From: Cellvibrionales bacterium UBA4435 | GTDB lineage: Bacteria; Pseudomonadota; Gammaproteobacteria; Pseudomonadales; Porticoccaceae | Assembly (NCBI GenBank): GCA_002390525.1 | Contig: DGPR01000049.1 | Span: 86,298-95,714 of the forward strand | Reading direction: 5' to 3' | DNA length: 9,417 nucleotides | Shown: piece by piece, positions 8,051 to 9,417 of the stretch | How the letters are laid out: each line of letters starts with the position of its first letter | How positions within the stretch are numbered: the stretch's first letter is position 1 | Program-made: the position numbers and the translations under genes | Notes under the pieces: generated by a model | Seen by the model: only the letters and a program-made list of their open reading frames with translations | Database searches by the model: none | Told to the model about the DNA's origin: nothing

Positions 8051-9022
8051 ATGATCCAGAATGATTATTTAAAAGTAGCTAAACGCACAATAAAGATGGA
8101 ATCAGAAGCTGTTGCGCTTTTGGAGCAACGTATTGGTAATGAGTTCACAGAGGCCTGTAAACTAATAATTAATTGCTCTGGTCGCGTAATAGTTACTGGT
8201 ATGGGTAAATCTGGACATATCGGACGTAAAATTGCTGCCACTTTCGCTAGTACTGGCACACCTGCATTTTTTGTTCATCCAGGTGAGGCGAGCCATGGTG
8301 ATATAGGTATGATTACAAAAAAGGATGTGGTATTGGCTTTATCAAACTCAGGTACCACAGCTGAGGTGGTTACTCTCCTACCCCAAATCAAGCGCCTAGG
8401 TGTCCCCTTAATTTGTATGACAGGTGATCAAATATCTACTCTAGCCAGGGCAGCAGAAGTTCATTTGGATGTGAGGGTCAACTCAGAGGCTTGTCCGCTT
8501 GGATTGGCTCCTACTACAAGTACGACTGTAACACTTGTAATGGGAGATGCATTAGCTATAGCACTATTAGAGGCAAGGGGTTTTACAGCCGAAGATTTTG
8601 CATTCTCACATCCTGGTGGTGCATTAGGACAAAAACTACTCTTAAAGGTCAGAGATATAATGCATAGTGGTGAAAATCTTCCGAGGGTAAATATTAATCA
8701 GCCTTTAAAGGAAGCATTACTTGAAATGTCAAAAAAAGGGTTTGGCATGACCACCGTAGTGAAGGATACTGGTAAGCTTTTTGGAGTATTTACTGATGGT
8801 GATCTTCGTAGAGCTATAAATGAAGACAAGAATGTAAAATCTATTCTTCTGAGTGAGGTTACTAAATCGGGTTGTAAATCGATACATCAAGATGCGTTAG
8901 CTGCTGAGGCCCTAAAAATTATAGAAGATCTTAAAATTACCACTTTAGTCATCGAGAATTCAGATCATGAGCCTGTTGGCATACTTCATTTGCATGATAT
9001 TCTGAAAGCAGGCGTCGTATAG
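8051..9022 (+). CDS. kdsD: D-arabinose 5-phosphate isomerase
   Basis: A 323-residue cytoplasmic enzyme (E. coli KdsD 328) that interconverts ribulose 5-phosphate and arabinose 5-phosphate, the first step toward Kdo of lipopolysaccharide. An N-terminal SIS domain (about 35-185) carries VTGMGKSGHIGRKIAATFAS and the FVHPGEASHGDIGMI and LALSNSGTTAEV motifs. Residues matching the E. coli catalytic set Lys59, Glu111, Glu152, His193 are Lys53, Glu105, Glu146 and His187, each offset by six. Two CBS domains follow (about 203-258 and 268-322), ending GILHLHDILKAG. Only a weak AGAG-like ribosome site precedes the ATG. It lies 76 bp after yrbG, and kdsC follows after 3 bp. Paralogues such as GutQ and KpsF share this architecture, but the yrbG-kdsD-kdsC order identifies KdsD. 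Confidence 0.96.
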   Translation: MIQNDYLKVAKRTIKMESEAVALLEQRIGNEFTEACKLIINCSGRVIVTGMGKSGHIGRKIAATFASTGTPAFFVHPGEASHGDIGMITKKDVVLALSNSGTTAEVVTLLPQIKRLGVPLICMTGDQISTLARAAEVHLDVRVNSEACPLGLAPTTSTTVTLVMGDALAIALLEARGFTAEDFAFSHPGGALGQKLLLKVRDIMHSGENLPRVNINQPLKEALLEMSKKGFGMTTVVKDTGKLFGVFTDGDLRRAINEDKNVKSILLSEVTKSGCKSIHQDALAAEALKIIEDLKITTLVIENSDHEPVGILHLHDILKAGVV

Positions 9023-9025
9023 AAA

Positions 9026-9417
9026 ATGGTAACAAATAACCAAAAAACTCTTAACCTAGCAAAATCAATAAAATTATTATTGGTAGATGTTGATGGTGTC
9101 TTAAGTGATGGCAAATTATATTTTGGAAATAATGGTGAAGAGTTCAAATCATTTAACATTAAAGATGGCTTGGGTATTAAACTGTTACAAAGAAATGGTA
9201 TTGAAGTGGGAATTATAACTGGTAGGTCTTCTAAAATTGTTTCTAAAAGGGCGAAAGATCTTGGAATTAATATAATTATACAAGGAAGAGAAGATAAGTT
9301 AGCTGCTCTAAATGAAATACTTGAGGATGATAAAAAAAGCATCAATTATCTTATGCGAGAAATTGCATTTCTTGGAGACGATCTGCCAGATGTTTCAATA
9401 ATTCGAAAGGTTGGACT
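9026..9417 (+). CDS. kdsC: 3-deoxy-D-manno-octulosonate 8-phosphate phosphatase, N-terminal part
   Basis: The gene runs off the right edge; 130 complete codons are present of a protein usually about 180 residues long. KdsC removes phosphate from Kdo 8-phosphate to give Kdo for lipopolysaccharide. It is a HAD-superfamily phosphatase: catalytic Asp21 and Asp23 in LLVDVDGVLSDG, FNIKDGLGIKLL (43-54), motif II in IITGRSSKIVSKRA (Thr65), Lys91 in QGREDKL and the metal-binding motif GDDLPD (Asp118, Asp119). No cap domain is inserted, as expected for KdsC. The ATG is 3 bp after the kdsD stop, implying translational coupling; no strong ribosome site is seen. In E. coli and Pseudomonas the next genes are lptC, lptA and lptB, and the same is expected past the edge. 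Confidence 0.95.
   Translation, partial: MVTNNQKTLNLAKSIKLLLVDVDGVLSDGKLYFGNNGEEFKSFNIKDGLGIKLLQRNGIEVGIITGRSSKIVSKRAKDLGINIIIQGREDKLAALNEILEDDKKSINYLMREIAFLGDDLPDVSIIRKVG

Noticed and set aside
8986..9345. A 119-codon open frame on the minus strand opposite kdsC
   Set aside because: It overlaps the well-supported kdsC frame and the end of kdsD, and its low-complexity Ser/Leu/Ile-rich translation matches no family I recognise; it is a shadow frame.

Overview
This is an ordinary, conserved chromosomal stretch from a gammaproteobacterium. Base composition is AT-rich (estimated by eye at under 40% GC, not computed). The gene order closely follows cell-envelope loci known from Escherichia coli (zapG-degQ-degS; yrbG-kdsD-kdsC divergent from mla-ibaG-murA) and Pseudomonas (algW/hisC/hisD/hisG/murA/ibaG/mla/kdsD/kdsC). 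The low GC, short intergenic gaps and lost locus genes would fit a streamlined, perhaps marine, lineage. The sequence alone does not prove the taxon.

Layout. Left, plus strand (1-1488): the C-terminal end of a ZapG/YhcB-type division protein, then an intact membrane-anchored, single-PDZ HtrA protease (DegS/AlgW type). Centre, minus strand (1495-6820): one co-directional cluster, in transcription order mlaC, ibaG, murA, hisG, hisD, hisC. It converges on degS with only 6 bp between the stop codons. Right, plus strand (6997-9417): yrbG (calcium/cation antiporter family), kdsD, and the first 130 codons of kdsC, which runs off the window. The mlaC-yrbG divergent gap, about 176 bp, is the longest stretch without a gene.

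How the genes work together. Most serve the Gram-negative envelope. MurA starts peptidoglycan precursor synthesis, KdsD and KdsC make Kdo for lipopolysaccharide, MlaC carries phospholipid across the periplasm, and DegS monitors outer-membrane protein folding. HisG, HisD and HisC catalyse three steps of histidine synthesis and ride in the same apparent operon as murA. HisG is the short form, so a HisZ subunit is expected elsewhere in the genome.

I found no undescribed system. The most notable departure from the usual arrangement is that mlaC stands alone: mlaF, mlaE and mlaD are missing between it and yrbG, and mlaB is missing between it and ibaG. All complete genes are intact and keep their expected catalytic residues.
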